DNA of 64,000 bases, from positions 1,798,001 through 1,862,000 of the forward strand of contig NZ_CP051514.1 in NCBI RefSeq assembly GCF_012689525.1. The letters run 5' to 3'. The stretch comes from Paraburkholderia aromaticivorans. Its GTDB lineage: Bacteria; Pseudomonadota; Gammaproteobacteria; Burkholderiales; Burkholderiaceae. How positions within the stretch are numbered: the first letter of the stretch is position 1; each line of letters opens with the position of its first letter. The translations under genes and the position numbers were made by a program. Below, piece after piece: positions 1-8,155 of the stretch. A model generated the notes under the pieces. That model had not been told where the DNA came from and ran no database searches. It saw only the letters and a program-made list of their open reading frames with translations.

Positions 1-170
1 TCTGGTACCAGCAAGGGGTGGACGTCGACAACGCAATGATCATGCTTTCGACTTACGTAGGGCATGCCAAGGTGACCGACACCTACTGGTATCTAACGGG
101 CATCCCGGAACTGATGGCAATTGCGGCTCAGCGCTTCGAGCACTTTACAGAAGGAGTCTGTCATGTCTAA
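1..170 (+). CDS. RIT element tyrosine recombinase B, C-terminal fragment (cut by window edge)
   Basis: The frame is open from the window edge to a TAA at 168-170. It encodes the catalytic tail of a tyrosine recombinase: WYQQGVDVDN, then YVGHAKVTDTYWYL carrying the second catalytic His and the Tyr nucleophile. It aligns well with the end of the intact RitB-like protein at 1848-2792 (WYKSGDD, YLGHAHVADTQWYL, SPELM), so it is the second gene of another recombinase-in-trio. Its end overlaps the start of the next recombinase by 8 bases, as expected for the tightly coupled rit genes. The rest lies outside the window. Confidence 0.85.
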   Translation, partial: WYQQGVDVDNAMIMLSTYVGHAKVTDTYWYLTGIPELMAIAAQRFEHFTEGVCHV

Positions 171-1179
171 AAGGCAAAGCCATTGTTCGTCGTCGAACTT
201 CGCCGCGCTGCTACAGGAATTCTTCGTTGAGCGGCTAATGCAACAACGGGCAGTCAGCCCGCAGACGATAGCCAGTTATCGGGATACCTTTCGACTATTC
301 CTTCAGTTTGCTCAGGCGCGTCTGCATAAGTCGCCTGTCGAGCTGGCGTTAGCAGACATCAACGTGGATCTGGTGCTGGCCTTCCTTCGTCATCTGGAGG
401 ACAACCGGCATAATTGCGCGCGCACCCGGAATTCGCGGCTTGTTGCCATCCGTTCATTTCTGAAGTACGCAGCCCTCAAGGATATTTCTTCGCTGGCTGT
501 TATCCAAAGCACTCTAGCTATCCCAATGAAGCGCTTCGACAGGCCGCTCATCGGCCACCTGTCGCGTGACGAGATCGAGGCACTACTCGCCGCACCCGAC
601 CCCAACACCTGGTGCGGGCAGCGGGACCGGGTACTGTTTGCAACGCTATACAATACTGGCGCACGCGTTTCCGAACTGATCGGTCTGCGGGTGGGTGACG
701 TCGTTCTGGATAAGGCGCCCTGTGCACATATCCACGGCAAAGGCCGGAAACAGCGCACCGTACCGTTGTGGCGCTCAACCGCGAGCCAAATCAGAAGCTG
801 GTTGCCGCGGATCCGGTCATCGCCTGATCAGATTCTGTTTCCGAATCGCTCGGGGAACCCGATGACGCGATCCAACGTTACGGATCGGCTCAAACTCGCA
901 GCGCGGACAGCCACCAGGCAATGCCCTCAACTATCAAGCCATCCCATTTCACCGCATGTCATCCGGCACTCGACTGGGACTCATCTGCTGCAATCGGGCG
1001 TTGACCTGAGTGTCATTGCACTGTGGCTTGGACACGAAAGCCCAGCGACTACTCACATGTACGTCGAGGCCGACCTCGCGATGAAGGAGCGTGCGCTCAA
1101 TACTTTGCAACCACCTCACAGCAGAATCGCGCGATATCGACCGCCCGATCGCTTGATGCAGTTCCTGGAAAGCTTGTAA
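163..1179 (+). CDS. RIT element tyrosine recombinase C (site-specific integrase)
   Basis: A 338-residue tyrosine recombinase. The ATG at 163 is chosen because AAGGAG sits at 151-156 and because it overlaps the preceding recombinase stop; an upstream in-frame TTG has no ribosome site. The N-terminal SAM-like DNA-binding domain covers roughly residues 10-100. The catalytic domain follows with Arg in TGARVSEL, Lys in HGKGRK, HVIRH (HxxR), LGHESPATTHMY with His and the Tyr nucleophile, so all catalytic residues are present. It is the last gene of a recombinase-in-trio element whose first two genes lie upstream. Its stop is directly followed by a 12-bp inverted repeat that probably marks the element end. 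Likely functional. Confidence 0.9.
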   Translation: MSKRQSHCSSSNFAALLQEFFVERLMQQRAVSPQTIASYRDTFRLFLQFAQARLHKSPVELALADINVDLVLAFLRHLEDNRHNCARTRNSRLVAIRSFLKYAALKDISSLAVIQSTLAIPMKRFDRPLIGHLSRDEIEALLAAPDPNTWCGQRDRVLFATLYNTGARVSELIGLRVGDVVLDKAPCAHIHGKGRKQRTVPLWRSTASQIRSWLPRIRSSPDQILFPNRSGNPMTRSNVTDRLKLAARTATRQCPQLSSHPISPHVIRHSTGTHLLQSGVDLSVIALWLGHESPATTHMYVEADLAMKERALNTLQPPHSRIARYRPPDRLMQFLESL

Positions 1180-1851
1180 TTATGCGCAGTTCACACCACG
1201 GATCCGCCATCCACAGCCCATCGCAGAAGAACGAATTGGCGTCTGTGGCGCGGAACTGCGCATATTCCCGAGATCGTCATAGTTCCGACCCTTTCCGATT
1301 ACCCTCACGTGTGCGCCGGTGCCAAGCACCACATCCTCGCGATTGAGTCCCGTCATCTCGGACAGGCGCAGACCGGTCTGTACCGCGACCAATAGAAAGG
1401 CGTGGTCGCGCCGGCCAGACCACGTGCCTTGATCAGGCGCGGCAAGCAAGGCGTCGACTTCTGGATGCGTCAGAAAGTGAATCAGCGTACGGGTGAAGCG
1501 CTTGCTGGGGATGGCAAGCACCCGTTGGATCTGGGCGGCATGGTCTGGTGCTTCGTAAGCGGCGTAGCGAAAGAAAGAGTGAATCGCCGCGAGGCGCAGA
1601 TTTCTGGTGCGAACACTAACGCCCTGGTTCTTCTCAATTTCGTCCAGGAACGCGACGATCAGAGGAGTATCGATGTCTTCGAGGTTTAGCTGCGACGGTG
1701 ACTTATGCAGGCGCTGCTGCACGAACTTAAGGAATTGACGATAGGAATCGCGATAGGCACCGATGGTGTGAGGACTCGCCTGACGCTCTTGCATCAGGCG
1801 CTGCGTGAAGAACCGCTCCAGTAACGGAGCAAAGGTGGCAGCTTTATTCAT
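1180..1851 (-). pseudogene. RIT element tyrosine recombinase C, C-terminally truncated
   Basis: 223 residues against about 338 for the homologue at 163-1179. The N-terminal domain and the first half of the catalytic domain are intact (Arg in TGLRLSEM, Lys in IGKGR). After GKGR, near position 1290, the sequence stops resembling a recombinase and reads about 37 unrelated residues through the 84-bp end structure. The HxxR, second His and Tyr nucleophile are missing, so it cannot be catalytic. Its ATG overlaps the stop of recombinase B by four bases (ATGA). The truncation point coincides with the end of the opposing RIT element, which suggests that element inserted into this gene. Confidence 0.85.
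1181..1264. repeat. 84-bp segment bounded by a perfect 12-bp inverted repeat (probable RIT element end)
   Basis: TATGCGCAGTTC at 1181-1192 is repeated in perfect inverted orientation as GAACTGCGCATA at 1253-1264. The segment starts one base after the stop of the plus-strand recombinase C and ends where homology to the opposing recombinase C is lost. It is therefore a good candidate for the terminal structure of the first RIT element, at the junction where it abuts the second element. Confidence 0.6.
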
Positions 1852-2792
1852 GGCCGGTCCTCCCAGAGTTGTTCGAGCCGGCGCATCGCCTCGCGCATCA
1901 GTTCAGGCGAGCCGTTCAGATACCACTGGGTATCCGCGACGTGAGCATGGCCGAGGTAGGCTGACAGGATGGGCAGACGGCGCTCCGGGTCATCTCCAGA
2001 CTTGTACCAGCGCACAAGTGCGTTCGTCGCGAAAACGTGTCTCATGTCGTGCAGACGCGGCCCGCGACTGTCGGATGCCCCGCGCAAACCAATCTGTCGC
2101 GACAATGAATAAAAAGTGCGATGGATCTCACCGACATCCATCCTGTTACCCCAACTGGAAACAAAGAGATAGGGGGATACCGGTCGACCCGCCCAGTGAT
2201 GCTCACGCCGCGTGATGTAGTCCGCGAGCACCTTGCATGTCGAGGCATGCAAAGGAATGAGTCTGGTCTTTCCGAGCTTCGCGCCTCGGATCGTCAATAT
2301 CGCCTCCGTCAGATCCACATCCTGAAGTTCGAGATTGCGCACTTCACCCAGGCGCATGCCCGTCACGCTCAACAGCCCGAACAGGCAATGATAGGTCCAG
2401 GGCAGCAGTGCACCCCGTTCATAGTGGTATGGCATCTGCAGCGCCGCCTGTAGCAGGCTACGGATCTCGGCGGCCGAGTATAGGTACGGCCGAGCCCGCT
2501 TCGGTCGAAATGGCAATAAACCCGGTGCGGGTATTTCCGTGCGGGGATCGGTAGCACTACGATATCGCGCGAACCCACGCAACCAGCTCATTCGTTGCGC
2601 CCAGCGGTCGGGCTGGACATTTGCGGGTTGCCGAGCCCAGGCGAGGGCCAACGTCTGCGTAATGTAAGAAGCTCGATGCTGTTCCATGAACGCGACGAAA
2701 TCTGGTAGCGCCGTGCTCTCCTCCCTCAATTTGAATCCCAGGCTATGCCTCAGATCGAGGTAATCCTGAACAGCCTGCCGAAGCGCGTTCAT
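1848..2792 (-). CDS. RIT element tyrosine recombinase B
   Basis: A 314-residue tyrosine recombinase, full length for the family. Catalytic residues visible are Arg in VTGMRLGEV, Lys in RGAKLGKTR, HDMRH (HxxR), and YLGHAHVADTQWYL with His and Tyr. Start and stop overlap its neighbours by ATGA on both sides, so the three rit genes are translationally coupled. It is the only gene of this trio that is still intact, because the first is split by IS5 and the third is truncated. It acts on DNA ends together with its two partners during element movement (known of RIT elements); alone it is probably inactive. Confidence 0.9.
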   Translation of the reverse strand: MNALRQAVQDYLDLRHSLGFKLREESTALPDFVAFMEQHRASYITQTLALAWARQPANVQPDRWAQRMSWLRGFARYRSATDPRTEIPAPGLLPFRPKRARPYLYSAAEIRSLLQAALQMPYHYERGALLPWTYHCLFGLLSVTGMRLGEVRNLELQDVDLTEAILTIRGAKLGKTRLIPLHASTCKVLADYITRREHHWAGRPVSPYLFVSSWGNRMDVGEIHRTFYSLSRQIGLRGASDSRGPRLHDMRHVFATNALVRWYKSGDDPERRLPILSAYLGHAHVADTQWYLNGSPELMREAMRRLEQLWEDRP

Positions 2793-3867
2793 CGTACACC
2801 TCCGGGCCAGGGCAACGCGAGTTCACGCAATGCTTTGATGTCGACCCGAGTGTAGATCATCGTGCTCTGTGGGTGACGATGACCCAACACCTCGCCAATC
2901 TCGCTGAGCGAAGCTCCATGGTTCAGCATCTGGGTAGCCAGTCCGTGGCGAAACTGATGGGCACCCGTTGTGGGCGCGTCGATGCCAGCGCGCTTAAGTG
3001 CACGCCGAACGACGCAGCCGAGACCACTTGGCCCACGAAAGCCGGTGATGTGCGCGCGTGCACGTAAAAATACGCGGCGACTGGCGCTCTTCGGCCGCCC
3101 ATGTTGCAAGTAGGCGGCGATGGCTTTGCCGACGTCCGCAGGTAAGGGTAGCTCGATGCGTTGTCCACCCTTGGTGCGCACGCTCAGTTGACCTGCGTCC
3201 CAGTCAATATCATCGAGCTCGAGGAAGACCACCTCACTGGAGCGCAACCCCAATCGCGCGAGCACCAGCAGGATCGCGTAGTCGCGACGACCGACTGCAG
3301 TCCGTCGATCGATGCTATCCAGCAACTTCCGTGTCTGGTCTGCTGAGATTCCCCGGGGAATTGACGGCATCGACCAGTTGGCGACCACGGGCACGGCGGC
3401 AGCGAGGTCCAGCGTAATGTCGCCGCGATAGCGCAAATAGCGCAGAAAGGATCGCAGGGCAGTGGTCATAATCTTCGCCTGTTTTAAATGCAGTCGTGGC
3501 GCCTGAACTTGCACAAAGTGCACGACATCGGCCGCACGTAGTTTCGATAGCATGACCTTCCCGTCGCCGAAACGATGTTTGAGAAACTCTCGGACGAACG
3601 GCACGTAATGAATGATTGTGGCTCTGGCGAGAGCTTGAATATTGCGCAAGTACTCCTCGTACTCCTGTACACACCGCTCAGCTGGCGAAATCCGAATTGT
3701 TGCCATCTGCTCAGGCGGAACCACGCCTTCGCCACGAAGAAAATCAATAAGCTGTCTGAGCGCTGCCCGATCATCGTTGCGAGGCTGGAAATGCAGGGCA
3801 CGATAGCGTAAATATCGTGTTGCGTGATCGAGGCCGATATCCCGTACTTCGACACCTCTCTGTTTAA

Positions 3868-5032
3868 GGCTACGCTGAAGAAGCCAGCGTTTTCGCCAAC
3901 AGCTTGTCGCTGAATTTCGGAATGCGAGATCAGCGACCCGACTGGTTCGATTTTCTGGCCCTGAAGGGCCTTGCAAGCGGGTCTCTCGACCCACTTTGGC
4001 TACTCATGGACGCAGCTGTGCCATCAGCCGCGTGCGGCTCATGTAGATGTTGGCCAGCGCGAGTGTGGTAAAGGCGCGCGTGGCGTTCTTCGCGAGGCCG
4101 CGATAGCGCACCTTGCCGAACCCCCACAGCCGCTTGACCACCGCAAAGACGTGTTCGACCCGGGCACGAATCTTCGACTTGCTGCGGTTTTTCGAGCGCC
4201 TGGCTTCATCGACTTCACCACTGCGATTGCGCACACGCTGGTTGGTGAAGTCCTTGGCTTTCGGCGCCTTGCTGGCGATGAGTTCCTTCTGGCTCGCATA
4301 GGCGCTGTCACCGTACACACGCTGCTCGCCGCCATGCAGCAGCGCCGGCAGCGGATGCTTGTCGTGCACGTTCGCCGCTGTCACTACCGCGCTGTGTGCC
4401 AGACCCGTCTGGCTATCCACACCGATGTGCAACTTCATGCCGAAGTACCACTGCTGGCCCTTCCTCGTCTGATGCATTTCGGGATCTCGCGCCTTGTCCG
4501 CATTCTTTGTGGAACTCGGCGCACCGATGATGGTGGCATCCACGATGGTGCCGCTGCCTACCTTCAGTCCGCGCCCTTGCAGTACCTCGCCGACCTTGGC
4601 GAACAATTGCTCGCCGAGCTTGTTGCGCTCCAGCAGCCGCCGGAACTTCAAGAGCGTCGTACCATCAGGAACGCGCTCGCGCCCCAGGTCAATGCCGACG
4701 AATCGCCGCAATGCGGTGCTATCCAGCAGCGCTTCCTCGCAGGCTTCATCGGCCAGGTTGAACCAGTGCTGCAGAAAGTGCATGCGCAGCATGCGCTCCA
4801 GACCCACTGGCGGGCGACCGCCCTGACCCTTCGGATAGTACGGCTCGACAACCTCGCACAACTGCGCCCACGGCACGATCTGCTCCATCGTCTCAAGGAA
4901 CACATCGCGTTTGGTTGGCCGACGGTACTGTTCAAATCCGGCGCCTTGATCGGCCGCCATCGCAAGGGTCTGTTGTTTCATGCACATCTAACGATTGAGC
5001 GACCAATGCCGTTGACCTTTTTCAGCGTAGCC
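3868..5032 (-). mobile_element. IS5-family insertion sequence with TTAA target duplication
   Basis: Terminal inverted repeats are GGCTACGCTGAAGAAG at 3868-3883 and its near-perfect inverse CTTTTTCAGCGTAGCC at 5017-5032 (one mismatch). Both ends are flanked by TTAA (3864-3867 and 5033-5036), giving a four-base target duplication. The element is 1165 bp long and carries one transposase. It interrupts recombinase A of the RIT element, whose frame is restored exactly when the IS is removed, so this is a recent and simple insertion. Confidence 0.92.
4004..4981 (-). CDS. IS5-family transposase
   Basis: About 325 residues, full length for IS5-group transposases. The N-terminal helix-turn-helix region carries PKGQGGRPPVGLERMLRMH. 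The DDE acid residues are visible as IVDATIIGAP (Asp), VYGDSAYAS (Asp) and ARVEHVFAVVKRLWGF (Glu, with the Y/R-type context of IS5). The chosen ATG begins MKQQTLAMAADQG; an in-frame ATG two codons upstream is possible. The gene nearly fills the element and ends about 135 bases from its left inverted repeat. It catalyses cut-and-paste movement of the IS. Nothing looks damaged. Confidence 0.92.
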   Translation of the reverse strand: MKQQTLAMAADQGAGFEQYRRPTKRDVFLETMEQIVPWAQLCEVVEPYYPKGQGGRPPVGLERMLRMHFLQHWFNLADEACEEALLDSTALRRFVGIDLGRERVPDGTTLLKFRRLLERNKLGEQLFAKVGEVLQGRGLKVGSGTIVDATIIGAPSSTKNADKARDPEMHQTRKGQQWYFGMKLHIGVDSQTGLAHSAVVTAANVHDKHPLPALLHGGEQRVYGDSAYASQKELIASKAPKAKDFTNQRVRNRSGEVDEARRSKNRSKSKIRARVEHVFAVVKRLWGFGKVRYRGLAKNATRAFTTLALANIYMSRTRLMAQLRP

Positions 5033-5496
5033 TTAAGCCATCGACTGAAACATGCGGCGATCCGGACCTTCCGTTTCAGGGACCACACGTTGTAACCCTG
5101 CGCGCTGATGGAGTTGGCAAAGGATGATAAATGGGCTGCGAGTGGACCTTCAGGTTCTCGCGAGAGAACGACCTGATCATGAATGATGTACTTCACGACG
5201 AACTCCTTCCCCGACCTGGGGAGCGGGTGGAAGGAGCCCAGATTATCTCTATCCCGCGTTGCGCATTTGCCCGGGAATACGCGCTATCACGCGGCTACAA
5301 GACATAACCCGGAAGGGTACATAGTGCCGCTTGTACTAAACCGCTGACGCGGTAGTGGGAGGAGTGCGAGAGCTGATGGCTGACGTTCATTGTCGCGGTG
5401 AGCTGACGCAGGATCCCAACGAGGGGACGCAGATACCTCCAGGAGCAGTATGTGGATGCCCAACCGGGCTCCACCACTGCTTCCAGGAGGTTAGTC

Positions 5497-6375
5497 ATGA
5501 CGCCGCTGCGCCAACGCATGTTGCACGACATGGAGATCCGTAATCTCGCCGAGAACACACAGAAGTCCTATCTGATTCAGGTATCCAGTTACGCCCGTCA
5601 CTTTCACCGTTCGCCCGAACTGCTGGGCCCCGACGAGATCCGGGCCTGGCTCATCTATCTCCGGGAAGAGCGCAAGCTGGCACCCGGCAGCCTCGGCCCA
5701 ACGATCGGCGCACTCCGGTTTCTCTACCGTGTGACGCTTAAGCGCGACTGGAGCGACGAGGATTTTCCCTTGCCGAGGAAGCCGTTCCGACTGCCGGTCG
5801 TCCTCAGCCTGGAGGAGATCACCACCTTCTTCGAGTCGGTCGCCAGTCTCAAGCACCGCACCATCCTGATGACCGCGTACGCCGCCGGACTGCGGGTGTC
5901 GGAAGTCGTGCATCTGAAGGTCACCGATATCGACAGCAAGCGCATGGTTATCCGTGTGAACCAGGGGAAGAACCGTAAGGATCGCTATGTAATGCTCTCC
6001 CCGAGGCTACTCGACATCCTGAGGCTGTACTGGCAGGACGCCCATCCGAAGGAATGGCTCTTTCCAGGCAGCATTCCGGGGCGGCCCATCACCCGCCATG
6101 CCGTGGGCGACGCATGCGAGCTTGCGCGCAAGCGCAGCGGCATCGCCAAACCCGTGACACCCCATTCTTTGCGGCACGCGTTCGCCACGCATCTGCTGGA
6201 AGCCGGTACTGACGTGCGCCGGATCCAGCTGCTGATGGGCCATAGGTCCCTATCGACAACGTGCCGTTACCTGAAGGTGGCCACCAGCACCGTGTGCGCC
6301 ACCACCAGTCCCTTCGATCTGCTACCGCACCCTGCACCCATTCCATCCCCGCCACCTGCGCCCGAGTACTTCTGA
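5497..6375 (+). CDS. Tyrosine recombinase of an IS91-like element
   Basis: 292 residues. The ATG at 5497 is preceded by AGGAGG at 5486-5491, which decides against the longer frame starting at 5452. The N-terminal core-binding domain (residues about 5-95) is followed by a catalytic domain with Arg in AAGLRVSEV, Lys in VNQGKNRKDR, HSLRHAFATHLL (HxxR) and MGHRSLSTTCRYLKV (His and Tyr), all intact. It belongs to the XerC/D-like recombinases that accompany IS91-family transposases. Its stop lies eight bases before the transposase start, so the two are almost certainly co-transcribed. Its exact part in transposition is not established. Confidence 0.88.
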   Translation: MTPLRQRMLHDMEIRNLAENTQKSYLIQVSSYARHFHRSPELLGPDEIRAWLIYLREERKLAPGSLGPTIGALRFLYRVTLKRDWSDEDFPLPRKPFRLPVVLSLEEITTFFESVASLKHRTILMTAYAAGLRVSEVVHLKVTDIDSKRMVIRVNQGKNRKDRYVMLSPRLLDILRLYWQDAHPKEWLFPGSIPGRPITRHAVGDACELARKRSGIAKPVTPHSLRHAFATHLLEAGTDVRRIQLLMGHRSLSTTCRYLKVATSTVCATTSPFDLLPHPAPIPSPPPAPEYF

Positions 6376-6383
6376 GCGCAGTC

Positions 6384-7589
6384 ATGCGGCCGGCGCTCGA
6401 AGTGGCGGACATTTTCCGCCAGTGTGGGCCCAGTTTCCGGCTATCCCATGCCGAGGGGCTCAGTCGTGTGCAGCGACGCGTGATGAGTGCCATCGAGCTG
6501 TGTCGTACCGCAGCGCTTGGTGCCCATCTCGAGCAGTGCGATGCATGCGGCCATCAGCGCATCAGTTACGACTCGTGTCGTAACCGGCACTGTCCGAAAT
6601 GCCAGTCACTCGCCCGCGCGCAATGGCTCGAACGCCGGCATGCGGAACTCCTCCCCTCGACCGAGTATTTCCATGTCGTCTTCACGCTTCCCGAAACCAT
6701 CGCCGCTCTCGCGTTCCAGAACAGGAGGACGCTCTACGATCTGCTGTTCCGCGCCAGCGCCGAAACGTTGCGCACGATCGCCGCCGATCCGAAGCACCTG
6801 GGCGCCGAGATCGGCTTCCTCACGATCCTGCATACGTGGGGACAGAATCTGCAGCATCACCCTCATGTGCATTGCGTTGTGCCGGGCGGCGGCATCTCCC
6901 CGGACGGCGAGCGCTGGATCGCCTGCCGTCCCGGCTTCTTCCTTTCCGTGCGGGTCCTGTCACGGCTCTTTCGCCGCCTGTTTCTCCAACAGCTGCGCCG
7001 CGCTTACGACGCCGGCGGGCTGCGCCTGCACGGTCAGTTCGAATCCCTGAGCGATCCCGTCGAATTCGCAGCCTGGCTTGCACCCGCGGCACGGGCGGAG
7101 TGGGTGGTCTACGCCAAACCACCCTTTGGCGGTGCCGAACACGTGCTCGATTACCTGGGCCGCTACACCCACCGCGTCGCCATCTCCAACAACCGGCTGC
7201 TCGCCTTCGACGGGCACACCGTGCAGTTCTGCTGGAAGGACTACCGGCACGAGTCCAGACAAAGGACCATGACGCTCACGGCCGACGAGTTCATCCGTCG
7301 CTTCCTGCTGCATGTGCTGCCTGACGGCTTCAAGCGCATTCGCAGCTACGGGTGGCTCGCCAACTGCCACCGTGCCGACAAGCTCGCCACCTGCAGGCAG
7401 CTGCTCGGTGTCGAGGCTCCCGCTGCTGCCGCAGCCGAGCCCGGGGAAGACTACCGTGACCGCTACCAGCGACTCACCGGCAAGTCACTGCGCGACTGCC
7501 CCGTATGTGGCAAGGGACACATGCTCCGCATCGAAGACATGCCCGGCAGCCTTCCACGAGCCCCGCCAGGTCCCACCCATGCGCGCTAG
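6384..7589 (+). CDS. IS91-family transposase (HUH, two-tyrosine)
   Basis: About 401 residues from the ATG at 6384. The N-terminal zinc finger has the pattern CDACGHQRISYDSCRNRHCPKC. The HUH metal-binding motif is HHPHVHCVVPGGG near residue 155. The YLGRYTHRVAISN segment supplies two tyrosines spaced by three residues, the Y2 nucleophile pair of rolling-circle transposases. A CPVCGKGHM knuckle is near the C-terminus. It nicks and rejoins single-stranded DNA to move the element by a rolling-circle-like mechanism (family knowledge). It is the downstream partner of the recombinase at 5497-6375. No damage seen. Confidence 0.92.
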   Translation: MRPALEVADIFRQCGPSFRLSHAEGLSRVQRRVMSAIELCRTAALGAHLEQCDACGHQRISYDSCRNRHCPKCQSLARAQWLERRHAELLPSTEYFHVVFTLPETIAALAFQNRRTLYDLLFRASAETLRTIAADPKHLGAEIGFLTILHTWGQNLQHHPHVHCVVPGGGISPDGERWIACRPGFFLSVRVLSRLFRRLFLQQLRRAYDAGGLRLHGQFESLSDPVEFAAWLAPAARAEWVVYAKPPFGGAEHVLDYLGRYTHRVAISNNRLLAFDGHTVQFCWKDYRHESRQRTMTLTADEFIRRFLLHVLPDGFKRIRSYGWLANCHRADKLATCRQLLGVEAPAAAAAEPGEDYRDRYQRLTGKSLRDCPVCGKGHMLRIEDMPGSLPRAPPGPTHAR

Positions 7590-7860
7590 TTGCCACCGCA
7601 CCTGTTTCCGTACACGTTCGCCTTTCCTGACGAGGCCAACGCGGCTGCACTCGTGCCTTCGATCTGCTGGCGCACCAGCGTACTCCAGAATGGCGGGTGA
7701 TTTGCCGCTTCACGCGCACATTCCCGCTTCCTTTACACGTGATGCTTCCCACTCTCGCCGGAAGTCCGTGTCTGATCACCCCTGCAAGACATCACAAATT
7801 ACCGCGGCGGTCATTCAATGCCCATAGCGGCCACCGCCTGCGGAGCGGTTTAGCACAAAC

Positions 7861-7939
7861 GTTTTTTTGATTACCGGTCGCGGATCAGGTCCGACGACAT
7901 GGCGATGCGCTGGTTGCCGCGACCGCCAACCAAAAAAAC
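7861..7939. repeat. Imperfect 23-bp inverted repeat enclosing a 33-bp loop
   Basis: The sequence at 7861-7883 begins with G followed by seven T and ends CGGTCGCGG; its inverse lies at 7917-7939, beginning CCGCGACCG and ending with seven A and C. Twenty of 23 positions pair. It lies exactly between the end of the first IS91-like element and the recombinase remnant of the second. It may be a transposon end, or the product of deletion between two elements. No function is assigned. Confidence 0.5.
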
Positions 7940-7961
7940 CTCTGCCTTATCTACCCAGCGA

Positions 7962-8132
7962 TATAAGCGTCATAGTTTCGCGACACACCTGCTCGAACAG
8001 AAGGAGGATATCCGTGTGATCCAGGTGCTGCTGGGGCACAAGAAGCTCGAGACCACCTCACTCTATACCCAGGTGGCCACCGACCTGCTGCGCAAGGTGA
8101 TCAGCCCGCTGGACCGCCTGCCTTCCGAGTAG
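7962..8132 (+). pseudogene. Tyrosine recombinase C-terminal remnant of a second IS91-like element
   Basis: Only the last 55 or so residues of a tyrosine recombinase remain: [26 protein letters not shown] with the His and Tyr, and ISPLDRLP. This matches the end of the intact recombinase at 5497-6375 (RHAFATHLL, TSPFDLLP). The upstream two thirds, including the catalytic Arg, Lys and the His of HxxR, are missing, and the open frame before 7962 is unrelated sequence. It sits 23 bases before a transposase, as in the intact unit, so it is the partner gene of that transposase after a 5' deletion. Confidence 0.85.
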
Positions 8133-8155
8133 GCCAGCACCGCGCGGAGCGCCCC

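Larger units (their letters stand above)
2789..5196 (-). pseudogene. RIT element tyrosine recombinase A, split by an IS5-family insertion
   Basis: The 5' part runs 5196 to 5033 and the 3' part 3863 to 2789. Removing the IS and one TTAA copy gives 1239 bases, exactly 413 codons, so the uninterrupted gene encoded 412 residues in one frame. The start is the GTG at 5196-5194, preceded by AAGGAGTT. The N-terminal piece begins MKYIIHDQVV and ends ACFSRWLK; the rest resumes at QRGVEVRDIG. The catalytic domain in the 3' part is complete: Arg in LGLRSSEV, HQFRHG, LGHRHPQSTMIYTRV. An open frame of 401 codons reading out of the IS into the 3' part exists, but its first 40 or so residues are IS-derived. 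Confidence 0.9.
5329..7860 (+). mobile_element. IS91-like element carrying a tyrosine recombinase and an HUH transposase
   Basis: The sequence at 5329-5344 (GCTTGTACTAAACCGC) recurs inverted at 7845-7860 with 14 of 16 matches, and each copy is next to a small GC-rich hairpin. Between them lie a tyrosine recombinase and an IS91-type transposase in the same direction with only eight bases between them. This arrangement is known for IS91 relatives such as ISPps1-like elements. A second, partly decayed unit follows immediately. Boundaries rest on the inverted match alone. Confidence 0.65.

Noticed and set aside
3971..5095. A 374-codon open frame on the plus strand across the IS5 element
   Set aside because: It is the antisense shadow of the IS5 transposase, whose DDE motifs and terminal repeats are clear.
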